DNA from: Bacteroidales bacterium
Lineage (GTDB): Bacteria; Bacteroidota; Bacteroidia; Bacteroidales; Muribaculaceae
DNA length: 35,704 bases
Reading direction: 5' to 3'
Assembly: GCA_014800065.1 (NCBI GenBank)
Contig: JAAVGX010000065.1
Coordinates: 1-35,704, forward strand
The notes under the pieces are model-generated. The model saw nothing but the letters and a program-made list of their open reading frames with translations, made no database searches and was not told the origin of the DNA. This document shows positions 28,137 to 35,704 of this stretch, piece by piece. The translations under genes were made by a program, and so were the position numbers. Numbering within the stretch: the first letter of the stretch is position 1; each line of letters starts with the position of its first letter.

Positions 28137-30545
28137 ATGAAAAAGACCCTTCTGAAAATGATTACCGGGCTCGTGGCGTTGAGTTCTTTCTCGCTTCAGG
28201 CCCGCACGCTTACGCCCGAGCAGGCTCTGGAGCGCGTGCAAAGCGGCTCCTCTATGCGTATTAACAGCAAAAGCAAACCGCAGCTCATCTACACGGCCAC
28301 TGCCGACAACTCTCCGCAGGCCGGTGCCTATGTTTTCAGTACGGGCTCTCAGGGTTTTATGGTGCTCAGCGCCGACGATGAAGCACCCGCTGTCTTAGGA
28401 TATTCCGATAAGACGGCCGTCAATAAGGAGGATATGCCCCCGGCCTTCAGATATTGGCTTGAACAGTACGCCTCTCAGATTGAGGCAGCCCGAAATTATG
28501 GTGTCCGGAAATCGGCAGCAAAGCACACTCCTCACGCCGCTATAGAACCCATGGTGAAGACCCGGTGGAATCAGAACGCGCCCTACAACGATATGGCTCC
28601 CGAGGTAAACGGCTCTCGTAGCGTAACCGGCTGTGTGGCAACGGCGCTCGCACAGATTATGAACTACCATCAGTGGCCGGCGAAGGGGCAGGGCTCAAAC
28701 AGTTACGAATGGACAAGTCAGAACAAAACTCTGTCGCTCGATTTTTCAACGGTGACATTCGACTGGGACAACATGGTGGATGAATACAGTTCCGCATCCA
28801 CAACCGCCGAAAAAGAGGCGGTTGCTCAGCTGATGTATGCCTGCGGCATTGCGGTGAATATGCAGTATTCGCCTCAGTCAAGCGGCACTCAGTCCTATCT
28901 CGTCGCCAACGCGATGTACAAGTTTTTCAATTATGATAAAGGCATAGTGGTTCTCAACCGCGATTTCTATAATCTTTACGATTGGGAGGACCTTGTGTAC
29001 GACCAACTTGAAAATTATGGCCCCGTACAGTACTCGGGTGTAAGCTCCGAGGGTGGACACTCTTTCGTGTGCGACGGGTACAGCTCCGACGGTTATTTCC
29101 ACATAAACTGGGGATGGGGAGGCATGAGCGACGGATACTTCCTCCTCACTGCTCTCGACCCCGAAACTCAGGGCATCGGTGGCTCATCTTCGGGCTACAA
29201 TTCTTATCAGGATATTGTTGCGAACGTGGGACGACCCAAGTCCAATACCTCTTTCGCAAGCCTTATGAGCATGAATTCCTTCAACCTAAAGGCTTCTAAC
29301 GCTTCTTTGGGCAGCTCCGTGACCGTGACAGGGTTCACTTATAACGGCGCTATTCAAACTATTGCAGCGGGCACTCTGGGCATGAAGGCAGTCAGCGAGT
29401 CCGGGGCTGTCACCTATATGCAAGGTACAGAATTTACACAACTCCCCAGCTATGAGGGATATAATTCCTGGACTTTCACCATTCCCTCCTCTTTGGCCGA
29501 GGGGTCTTATATGATCAGTCCGGTGTTCAAGAATGGTTCGGGGGATTGGAAGGACGTTCAGGTACCCATCACCGGTGCCACATATTATATAATGAGTGTG
29601 GCCAACGGTGTGGCAACTTTGACCAAGCCCGAACCGGTCACTCTGACGGCGGCTAATGTTGACATTACCTCGGACATCTACGCCGGTGTGGCATGCCGCA
29701 TCACGGCATCTCTCAGCAATGAATTCGATAATGATTTCTACGGTTACATCGCACCGGGTCTTATTTCAGGCTCTGAGGTTTACGCTCTGGGCACATCAAC
29801 TATGGTGAATGTGCCGGGCGGTAGCTCCACGGAGCTCGACTATATGGGGTCGTTTACCCAAACTCAGAGTAAGGGCGATATTGCAACCGGGCAGTACGGA
29901 CTGGCGTTCTTTGACCTCAACACGGGCGAAGCCATCTCCGAACCGGTGACAGTCAATGTAAATGCCAAGCCTACAACCACTTCCGCACAGGTAACGGGAT
30001 TGACTCTGAACACCAACAACATTGTCACCGACCTCGCGGATGTGACTTTCAGCGGTAATTTCCGGGTTACGGAAGGTGCGTTCGGCGGCTCTTTCATCGT
30101 GTTCATCTTCCCTGAAAATGGTGGAAATTCTATCGACTATGTTTACTCCAAGCCTATATTCGCCGGAACCGGTCAGTCGGAAGAATTCTCCTTCAAGGGG
30201 GCTCTGTCGGCGGTTGAGAGCGGTAAGAACTACATCGCCGCGGCATTCTCCGGCAATACTCAGCTGAGCGCCGGCACTACATTCAGCGTTGATCTGAGTT
30301 CGGGCATAACCGACCCGCAGACGCTTCCCGAAGGTATGTACCCCTCCATGACCGATGGCGTGACCACCTTCTCCGGTGAAACTCCGGCACTTATCCGCGT
30401 CTACTCCACCGGCGGTGCTTTGATGACCGAAGTCCAAAATTCGGAGTCGGTGGACCTCGCTCCTCTGCCCTCCGGAGTATATTTTATCGAAATTACTCAA
30501 CAAGATAATACATCACGAATCATCAATCGAGTGATTAGGCGTTAG
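28137..30545 (+). CDS. C10 family cysteine protease (streptopain-like) with type IX-like C-terminal domain
   Basis: From the ATG at 28137 the product is 802 residues; a TTG one codon earlier also lies in frame. A signal peptide (1-22, ending LQA/RT) and a Spi-type inhibitory prodomain (about 25-125) precede the protease domain. C166 in SVTGCVATA and H308 in GGHSFVCDGY form the catalytic pair, with the HINWGWGG motif near 323. Several beta-rich repeats follow. The last 75 residues (IRVYSTGG..., LPSGVYFIEI, ending NRVIRR) resemble the type IX secretion A-type sorting domain. It is likely a secreted or surface protease. It stands between terminators and promoters of its neighbours, so is probably monocistronic. 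Confidence 0.93.
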   Translation: MKKTLLKMITGLVALSSFSLQARTLTPEQALERVQSGSSMRINSKSKPQLIYTATADNSPQAGAYVFSTGSQGFMVLSADDEAPAVLGYSDKTAVNKEDMPPAFRYWLEQYASQIEAARNYGVRKSAAKHTPHAAIEPMVKTRWNQNAPYNDMAPEVNGSRSVTGCVATALAQIMNYHQWPAKGQGSNSYEWTSQNKTLSLDFSTVTFDWDNMVDEYSSASTTAEKEAVAQLMYACGIAVNMQYSPQSSGTQSYLVANAMYKFFNYDKGIVVLNRDFYNLYDWEDLVYDQLENYGPVQYSGVSSEGGHSFVCDGYSSDGYFHINWGWGGMSDGYFLLTALDPETQGIGGSSSGYNSYQDIVANVGRPKSNTSFASLMSMNSFNLKASNASLGSSVTVTGFTYNGAIQTIAAGTLGMKAVSESGAVTYMQGTEFTQLPSYEGYNSWTFTIPSSLAEGSYMISPVFKNGSGDWKDVQVPITGATYYIMSVANGVATLTKPEPVTLTAANVDITSDIYAGVACRITASLSNEFDNDFYGYIAPGLISGSEVYALGTSTMVNVPGGSSTELDYMGSFTQTQSKGDIATGQYGLAFFDLNTGEAISEPVTVNVNAKPTTTSAQVTGLTLNTNNIVTDLADVTFSGNFRVTEGAFGGSFIVFIFPENGGNSIDYVYSKPIFAGTGQSEEFSFKGALSAVESGKNYIAAAFSGNTQLSAGTTFSVDLSSGITDPQTLPEGMYPSMTDGVTTFSGETPALIRVYSTGGALMTEVQNSESVDLAPLPSGVYFIEITQQDNTSRIINRVIRR

Positions 30546-30592
30546 TTATAATTCTAACGTGGCGAAGGGGGTAGCCTGTGAAGGATATCCCC

Positions 30593-30623
30593 TTTGTTTT
30601 TTTGCAAAATTTTCTTACCTTTG
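30593..30623 (+). promoter_or_regulatory. Bacteroidetes promoter of nadE
   Basis: TTTG at 30593-30596 and TACCTTTG at 30616-30623 are 19 bases apart, an exact consensus match. The predicted start near 30630 lies after the possible GTG start at 30578, which rules that start out and favours the ATG at 30644. Confidence 0.85.
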
Positions 30624-30643
30624 CAAAACCTAAACCTACCCCC

Positions 30644-32560
30644 ATGTACGAAGGATTTTTCCGTGTGGCTGCGGCCTCTCCATCTGTTGTTGTTGCCGAT
30701 ACTGCGACAAACTGCTGCAATATTATATCGCTTATGAAGCAGGCCGATGAGGCCGGTGCTGACCTTGTGGTATTCCCTGAAATGTGTATCTCCGGCTATA
30801 CCTGCGCCGATTTGTTTCACTCCGAAACCTTGCTTCAAGGGGCTTCGAAGGGTTTGGAGGATATTGCCTCCGCTTCGGCTAAATTTCCGGGGCTGGTGGC
30901 CGTGGTGGGGTTGCCCGTGCGCCGGGGTGCGCGGCTTTACAACTGCGCTGCCGTCGTGGCTCAGGGTGCCGTAAAGGCCTTGGTGCCAAAAACATACATC
31001 CCGAATTACAATGAGTTCTACGAGCGTCGGTGGTTCGACGCTGCTCCGCAAGCGCCAGTCGAGGCTGCTTTCGGAACCGACATCCTCATTGAACATCGGG
31101 GAGTCAAAATCGGCATTGAGATTTGCGAGGACCTATGGACGCCCGTTCCCCCGAGCTGTCATCATGCTCTTGCAGGAGCGGAAGTGATTCTTAATCTGAG
31201 CGCCTCGGACGATTTGATTGGCAAATACAACTATCTGCTCGACCTGGTCCGACAGCAGTCGGCCCGCTGCATCTGCGCCTACGCATATGCCTCCGCCGGG
31301 TTCGGCGAGTCAAGCACCGACCTGGTGTTCGATGCCAAGCTGGTGGTTGCCGAGAATGGTTCGCTCATGGCACGCAACAAACGTTGGACTCGTGGAAATC
31401 AGATTGTCATGTGCGATGTGGATATACGCGCAATACGCCGCGACCGTATGCACATCGGCACTTTTGCCGACTGTGCCGCCCGCGAGAACTCCAATCAGGC
31501 TTCCGTGGTGGTCATTCCCGAAAAGGCAGGCCGCCGAAGCTCCGACTTCAAACTCATGCGCCATATCGACCCCATGCCCTTCGTGCCCGCGGCCGATGAG
31601 TTGCTCAATGAGCGGTGCGAGGAGATTGTCCATATCCAGACTTCCGGATTGGCTCAGCGCTTGGCCGCCACCCATACCAAAAATCTTGTTATCGGCATTT
31701 CAGGCGGCCTTGATTCTACTCTGGCTTTGCTTTTGGCCGTGCGTACTTTCGACTCGCTGGGACTGGACCGCAAGGGCATCACGGGCGTGACTATGCCCGG
31801 ATTCGGAACCACCGGGCGCACGCACACCAATGCGGTGACGCTCATGGAGGCTTTGGGAATCACCACGCGCGAAATATCAATCGTTCCGGCTGTAAATCAA
31901 CATTTCAGCGACATCGGGCACGATCCTTCCAATCATGATGTAACTTACGAGAACAGTCAGGCGCGCCAACGCACATACCTCCTGATGGATATTGCCAACC
32001 AGGTCGGCGGAATGGTGTTAGGTACCGGCGACCTCTCGGAACTTGCCCTGGGATGGGCCACCTATAACGGGGACCACATGAGCATGTACGGCATTAACGC
32101 CGGCGTACCCAAGACCCTTGTGCGACATCTTACGGCTTATTTTGCCCGTCTTACCTCCGATGAACCCACGCGAAAGGCTCTGCTGGACATCATCGACACT
32201 CCGATCAGCCCTGAGCTTATCCCCGCCAACGCCGATGGCACCATCCACCAGAAAACCGAGGACCTTGTCGGCCCCTACGAACTGCACGATTTCTTCCTCT
32301 ACTATACTCTGCGCTACGGATTTACGCCCCGACGCGTTTTCCTGATGGCCCGTCACGCCTTCGAGGGTAAGTACGACCAAAAGACCCTCAAGCACTGGAT
32401 GCGGACTTTCTACCGCCGCTTCTTCAACCAGCAGTTCAAACGCTCCTGTATGCCCGACGGGCCGAAGGTGGGTAGCGTGTGCCTATCGCCGCGCGGCGAC
32501 TGGCGTATGCCTTCCGACGCATCTTCCGCCCTATGGCTCAAAGAAGTGGATGAGCTTTGA
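30644..32560 (+). CDS. nadE: glutamine-dependent NAD+ synthetase
   Basis: A 638-residue two-domain enzyme that makes NAD from deamido-NAD, ATP and glutamine. The N-terminal nitrilase-type glutaminase carries the triad E46 (VFPEMCISGYTC), K116 (LVPKTYIPNYNEFYE) and C161 (IGIEICEDLW). The C-terminal synthetase has the ATP pyrophosphatase loop SGGLDS at 353-358 and GTGDLSELALGW further on. The start is the ATG after the promoter at 30593-30623; a longer reading from GTG at 30578 would begin before the RNA does. Its last 11 bases overlap the longest reading of the ribonucleotide reductase gene, suggesting coupled translation. Confidence 0.96.
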   Translation: MYEGFFRVAAASPSVVVADTATNCCNIISLMKQADEAGADLVVFPEMCISGYTCADLFHSETLLQGASKGLEDIASASAKFPGLVAVVGLPVRRGARLYNCAAVVAQGAVKALVPKTYIPNYNEFYERRWFDAAPQAPVEAAFGTDILIEHRGVKIGIEICEDLWTPVPPSCHHALAGAEVILNLSASDDLIGKYNYLLDLVRQQSARCICAYAYASAGFGESSTDLVFDAKLVVAENGSLMARNKRWTRGNQIVMCDVDIRAIRRDRMHIGTFADCAARENSNQASVVVIPEKAGRRSSDFKLMRHIDPMPFVPAADELLNERCEEIVHIQTSGLAQRLAATHTKNLVIGISGGLDSTLALLLAVRTFDSLGLDRKGITGVTMPGFGTTGRTHTNAVTLMEALGITTREISIVPAVNQHFSDIGHDPSNHDVTYENSQARQRTYLLMDIANQVGGMVLGTGDLSELALGWATYNGDHMSMYGINAGVPKTLVRHLTAYFARLTSDEPTRKALLDIIDTPISPELIPANADGTIHQKTEDLVGPYELHDFFLYYTLRYGFTPRRVFLMARHAFEGKYDQKTLKHWMRTFYRRFFNQQFKRSCMPDGPKVGSVCLSPRGDWRMPSDASSALWLKEVDEL

Positions 32561-35123
32561 GACTCTCTCTCGCTATAAACCGATTATGACACACGACAAA
32601 ATATACACCTACGACGAGGCCTATAAGGCTTCGGTAGACTACTTCAACGGCGACGAACTCGCCGCGCAAGTGTGGGTGAGCAAATATGCCCTGAAGGATT
32701 CCGACGGGCACATCTACGAGCTCACCCCCGATGATATGCACCACCGTCTTGCTGCCGAGCTGGCGCGTATTGAGAATAAGTATCCGAATCCAATGTCGGA
32801 ACAGGATATTTTTGACCTCCTGAAGAATTTCGACCTTGTGGTGCCTCAAGGCAGCCCAATGGCGGGAATCGGTAATAACTATCAGGTGGGCTCCCTCTCG
32901 AATTGCTTTGTTATAGGCATCGATGGAAAACCCGACTCTTATGGCGGTATCATGCTCGTGGACCAGGAACAGGTACAGCTCATGAAGCGCCGTGGAGGGG
33001 TTGGGCACGACCTTAGCCACTATCGCCCGAAGGGGATGCCGGTCAAAAATTCCGCTCTCACTTCCACCGGACTTGTCCCCTTTATGGAACGCTTCTCCAA
33101 CTCTACTCGCGAGGTGGCTCAGGATGGCCGACGTGGAGCATTGATGATGACTGTATCCATCAAGCACCCGGATTCCGAAGCATTTATCGACGCCAAGATG
33201 ACTCCCGGAAAGGTTACGGGAGCAAACGTGTCGGTGCGTATCGACGATGCTTTCATGGAAGCCGTTGAGCAGGGTGTTCCTTACCGCCAGGCATTCCCGG
33301 TGGATAGCGATAATCCTGTGGTTACCAAAGAAATAAATGCTGCCGCACTGTGGGATAAGATTGTGCAGAACGCATGGAAGTCGGCCGAGCCGGGAGTACT
33401 TTTCTGGGATACTATCCGTCGCGAATCTGTGCCCGACTGCTATGCCGATCTTGGATTTGAAACTATTTCCACCAACCCTTGCGGCGAAATTCCTCTTTGC
33501 CCCTACGACAGCTGCCGTCTCCTGGCCATAAACCTCTATTCCTTTGTGGATAAGCCTTTTACCGCCGAAGCTAAATTCAATTTCGAAAAATTGGCTAACG
33601 CTGTAGGCAAGGCTCAGCGCATCATGGACGACATCATCGACCTCGAAATGGAAAAGATTGATACTATTCTGTCCAAAATAAACGAGGACCCCGAATTTGA
33701 TGAGGTCAAAACCATCGAGCGTCATCTTTGGGAGAAAATCCGTGCCAAAACCCTCAAGGGTCGTCGCACCGGATTGGGAACTACCGCCGAAGGGGATATG
33801 CTTGCCGCTCTGGGTTTGAAGTACGGCACGCCCGAAGCTACCGATTTCTCCGAATCCGTTCATAAAGCCGTGGCTCTGGCGGCCTACAACTCCTCTGTCA
33901 CTATGGCGGAAGAACGTGGTGCTTTCGAGGTTTACGACACTGAGCGAGAAAAGAATAATCCTTATATTCAGCGACTTGCGCAAGCCGACCCCGCTCTTTA
34001 TGAGCGCATGAAGGCTCATGGACGCCGTAATATCGCATGCCTCACAATCGCGCCCACGGGCACTACCAGCCTGATGACCCGCACCTCGTCGGGCATTGAA
34101 CCGGTGTTTATGCCTGTGTACAAGCGTCGCCGCAAAATCAACGCTAACGACGCCTCGGTACACATTGATTATGTCGACGATTCCGGCGATGCTTTCGAAG
34201 AATACATCGTGTACCATCCCAAATTCCTGGAGTGGATGCGCATTGAGGGTATCGACACCGAGAAGCACTACACCCAGGCGGAAATCGACGAACTGGTGGC
34301 TCGATCTCCATATGCCGGCGCTACAGCGAACGACATCGACTACCTCGAAAAGGTGAATATGCAGGGGCGTATACAGAAGTGGGTGGACCACTCAATTTCT
34401 GTAACTATCAACCTGCCCGCCGACATCTCGGTCGAAGCTGTCGATGCCCTCTACCGCCGTGCTTGGCATGCCGGTTGCAAGGGTTGCACCGTATACCGCG
34501 ACGGTTCTCGCTCAGGCGTACTCGTTGCTGTGGAAGCCAAGGATCAGAATAAGGCTCACAACCACGACCATGCTCCTATTCTTGACAAACGTCCCATGGA
34601 ACTGGAAGCAGATGTGGTTCGTTTCCAGAATAATAAGGAGAAATGGATTGCATTTATCGGCCTTGCTGATGGCCGTCCTTATGAAATTTTCACCGGTATT
34701 GCCGATGACGATGAAGGTATTTTCTGCCCCAAGTCAATCACTCGCGGGAAAATTATAAAGGCTTTTGATGAAAACGGAAACAAACGCTACGACTTCCAAT
34801 TCATCAACCGTCGAGGCCTCAAAACAACTATCGAAGGGCTCTCCGACAAGTTCAACCCCGAGTACTGGAACTACGCCAAGCTCATCTCCGGTGTGCTCCG
34901 CTATGGCATGCCTATCGACCAGGTTATCAAGCTTGTAAACGGTCTGGAACTGGACTCACAGAGCATCAACACCTGGAAAATGGGTGTGGAACGTGCCCTG
35001 AAGAAGTATATCCCCAACGGCACAAAAGCATCTCAAAAATGCCCCAACTGCGGACAGGAAACACTCATCTACCAGGAAGGCTGCCTCATATGCACCTCCT
35101 GCGGCACCAGCAAATGCGGATAA
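32550..35123 (+). CDS. nrdJ: class II (adenosylcobalamin-dependent) ribonucleotide reductase
   Basis: An 857-residue enzyme that makes deoxynucleotides from ribonucleotides using vitamin B12 and needing no oxygen. Counting from 32550, C119 in SNCFVIG and the NPCGE motif (N309-E313, with radical C311 and E313) are catalytic residues. CKGCTVYRDGSR near 650 is a nucleotide-binding part of the family. Near the C-terminus are a TSCPD-type domain (about 685-800) and a zinc-ribbon-like tail with CPNCG and CTSCG pairs that probably reduces the active site. The ATG at 32586 (MTHDKIY) is an alternative start that fits relatives better and avoids the overlap with nadE. No cobalamin riboswitch precedes it. 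Confidence 0.95.
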   Translation: MSFETLSRYKPIMTHDKIYTYDEAYKASVDYFNGDELAAQVWVSKYALKDSDGHIYELTPDDMHHRLAAELARIENKYPNPMSEQDIFDLLKNFDLVVPQGSPMAGIGNNYQVGSLSNCFVIGIDGKPDSYGGIMLVDQEQVQLMKRRGGVGHDLSHYRPKGMPVKNSALTSTGLVPFMERFSNSTREVAQDGRRGALMMTVSIKHPDSEAFIDAKMTPGKVTGANVSVRIDDAFMEAVEQGVPYRQAFPVDSDNPVVTKEINAAALWDKIVQNAWKSAEPGVLFWDTIRRESVPDCYADLGFETISTNPCGEIPLCPYDSCRLLAINLYSFVDKPFTAEAKFNFEKLANAVGKAQRIMDDIIDLEMEKIDTILSKINEDPEFDEVKTIERHLWEKIRAKTLKGRRTGLGTTAEGDMLAALGLKYGTPEATDFSESVHKAVALAAYNSSVTMAEERGAFEVYDTEREKNNPYIQRLAQADPALYERMKAHGRRNIACLTIAPTGTTSLMTRTSSGIEPVFMPVYKRRRKINANDASVHIDYVDDSGDAFEEYIVYHPKFLEWMRIEGIDTEKHYTQAEIDELVARSPYAGATANDIDYLEKVNMQGRIQKWVDHSISVTINLPADISVEAVDALYRRAWHAGCKGCTVYRDGSRSGVLVAVEAKDQNKAHNHDHAPILDKRPMELEADVVRFQNNKEKWIAFIGLADGRPYEIFTGIADDDEGIFCPKSITRGKIIKAFDENGNKRYDFQFINRRGLKTTIEGLSDKFNPEYWNYAKLISGVLRYGMPIDQVIKLVNGLELDSQSINTWKMGVERALKKYIPNGTKASQKCPNCGQETLIYQEGCLICTSCGTSKCG

Positions 35124-35153
35124 TCAAACAAGAATTCCAAAGGGCGCTATAGC

Positions 35154-35197
35154 GGAGGCCTTTCACGGGGGTTAACCATGTGAAAGGCCTCCGGTCT
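35154..35197 (+). terminator. terminator of the nadE-nrdJ unit
   Basis: A perfect 13-bp stem (35154-35166 with 35180-35192) with a 13-base loop is followed by GGTCTTTTG. Confidence 0.75.
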
Positions 35198-35358
35198 TTT
35201 GTGCCTCGCGGTGGTTTTGCTGCAGGCTTATAAAGGAGGGTGATTTTTTCCAAAATATCAATGTTCTCTTTGCCGCAGTGTTCCCTGAGCCTCTGCTCGG
35301 GGCTTAGACAGGCGTCCCCAGGTTCCTCTTCGCTCCATCAGGGGTTAAAGACCATGTC

Positions 35359-35371
35359 GCCCCTTCGGGGC
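35359..35371. repeat. small palindrome with TTC loop
   Basis: GCCCC-TTC-GGGGC, a 5-bp stem with a three-base loop. It is in the opposite orientation to the two larger palindromes downstream. Confidence 0.5.
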
Positions 35372-35400
35372 TCTTTTGCCTTGGTGGGTTTGGCGTTGGT

Positions 35401-35419
35401 GACATCGCGAAGCGATGTC
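35401..35419. repeat. palindrome with GAA loop, copy 1
   Basis: GACATCGC-GAA-GCGATGTC, a perfect 8-bp stem. On the minus strand it is led by ATGTACG. It shares layout with the copy at 35552-35572. Confidence 0.7.
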
Positions 35420-35508
35420 CGTACATTTATTTGGCTGGTTATTAGCGCGTTTGGGGGATTGGAGTTATCCTTTTGCTTGTCTTGTTCTTAGGGCGGTTGC
35501 GGCTACCG

Positions 35509-35703
35509 CTATTTTCGTCGAGCTGGAGGTGGTGGGGGTTGCTGGTCAAAAGGACGCTCGGAACGAGCGTCCCTACATCTTTCTTGCTGGTTTTTAGCTT
35601 GTTCCAGTTCGATTATGATTATTTGGGGTTCTCCGGTTTCGTTGATTATGCCTACTTGGATCGGGGGACCGGTGGGGGTGAAGGCGGGAGGACATAACAG
35701 GTG
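35509..35703 (-). CDS. possible C-terminal fragment of an unknown protein
   Basis: A minus-strand frame is open from the right edge to a TAG at 35509-35511, about 64 codons, with no start inside the window. The first part reads like protein (PPIQVGIINETGEPQIIIIEL), with Glu, Ile and Gln in a plausible alternation. The second part is the translation of the palindrome at 35552-35572 followed by five prolines, which looks like non-coding repeat. Either a gene tail has been extended through a repeat, or the whole frame is accidental. I recognise no family. Confidence 0.22.
   Translation of the reverse strand, partial: HLLCPPAFTPTGPPIQVGIINETGEPQIIIIELEQAKNQQERCRDARSERPFDQQPPPPPARRK
35552..35572. 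repeat. palindrome with GAA loop, copy 2
   Basis: GGACGCTCG-GAA-CGAGCGTCC, a perfect 9-bp stem. On the minus strand it is led by ATGTAG. The loop and lead match copy 1 but the arm sequence differs. Confidence 0.72.
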
Positions 35704-35704
35704 A

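Larger units (their letters stand above)
35198..35704. other. right-end region without a convincing complete gene
   Basis: Plus-strand open frames here are short and have low-complexity Leu, Ser and Trp-rich translations, so I do not call them. The stretch contains degenerate dyads (CCCCAGG near 35317 with CAGGGG near 35339) and three short palindromes listed separately. It looks like a Bacteroidales intergenic repeat region. A minus-strand frame may enter from the right edge. Confidence 0.55.

Noticed and set aside
30540..30559. Hairpin CGTTAG/CTAACG after the C10 protease
   Set aside because: It has only 6 bp, overlaps the stop codon and has no T run, so I do not call it a terminator.
32400..32600. 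Cobalamin riboswitch before the B12-dependent reductase
   Set aside because: The gene overlaps nadE, so there is no leader, and I see no B12-box-like sequence.
32538..34391. Minus-strand open frame of 617 codons opposite nrdJ
   Set aside because: It lies entirely over a gene with clear catalytic motifs; its His- and Val-rich translation is typical of an antisense shadow.
35240..35697. Three short plus-strand open frames at the right end
   Set aside because: The translations are low-complexity, overlap each other in different frames and run through palindromic repeats.

Overview
The window looks like a chromosomal segment of an anaerobic gut-type Bacteroidales, and I would guess Muribaculaceae or a close relative. 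This rests on four things: several promoters of the Bacteroidetes form TTTG-N19/20-TAnnTTTG; a hybrid two-component regulator with a sugar-binding sensor; a Bacteroides-type 675-residue dipeptidyl peptidase III; and anaerobe genes (rubrerythrin, B12-dependent ribonucleotide reductase). The family assignment is inference. Almost all of the window is ordinary, densely packed core and metabolic genes. I see no phage, insertion sequence, CRISPR array, tRNA or rRNA.

Layout. Positions 1-5.5 kb (+): the 3' part of an rRNA methyltransferase, a secreted dipeptidyl peptidase III, rpsO with a clear promoter and terminator, and a secreted GH78-type alpha-L-rhamnosidase. Positions 9.2-5.5 kb (-): one overlapping gene string made of a short formate/nitrite-type channel, a Wzx-like flippase, a GT2 glycosyltransferase and a hexapeptide acetyltransferase. 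Positions 9.3-9.8 kb (-): a lone DUF6291-like protein. Positions 10.1-14.7 kb (+): a permease fused to a heavy-metal-associated domain, then gmd, fcl and manC, which together make GDP-L-fucose from mannose phosphate. Positions 19.05-14.7 kb (-): guaB followed by two SurA-like periplasmic folding factors. Positions 19.2-20.9 kb: an ECF sigma factor, a His-rich lipoprotein and rubrerythrin.

Positions 21-28 kb hold a compact fructan/fructose locus. A BT1754-like hybrid regulator on the minus strand is divergent from a secreted GH32 fructanase, an MFS sugar transporter and a PfkB fructokinase. The locus has no SusC/SusD pair. The divergent intergenic region contains a 10-bp direct repeat with a 21-bp period placed just upstream of a -7 element that lacks a -33 partner, which is what an AraC-type activator site would look like. 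Positions 28.1-35.1 kb (+): a C10 (streptopain-family) protease with a type IX-like C-terminal domain, a glutamine-dependent NAD synthetase with its own strong promoter, and an overlapping class II ribonucleotide reductase. The last 0.5 kb has no convincing complete gene and carries small GAA/TTC-triloop palindromes.

The most interesting items, none of which proves a new system, are: the candidate operator and long pyrimidine-rich leader of the fructan locus; the possible internal start that would release the metal-binding domain of the permease as a free chaperone; the paired palindromes at the right end; and the coupling of a metal permease to GDP-fucose synthesis in one transcription unit.
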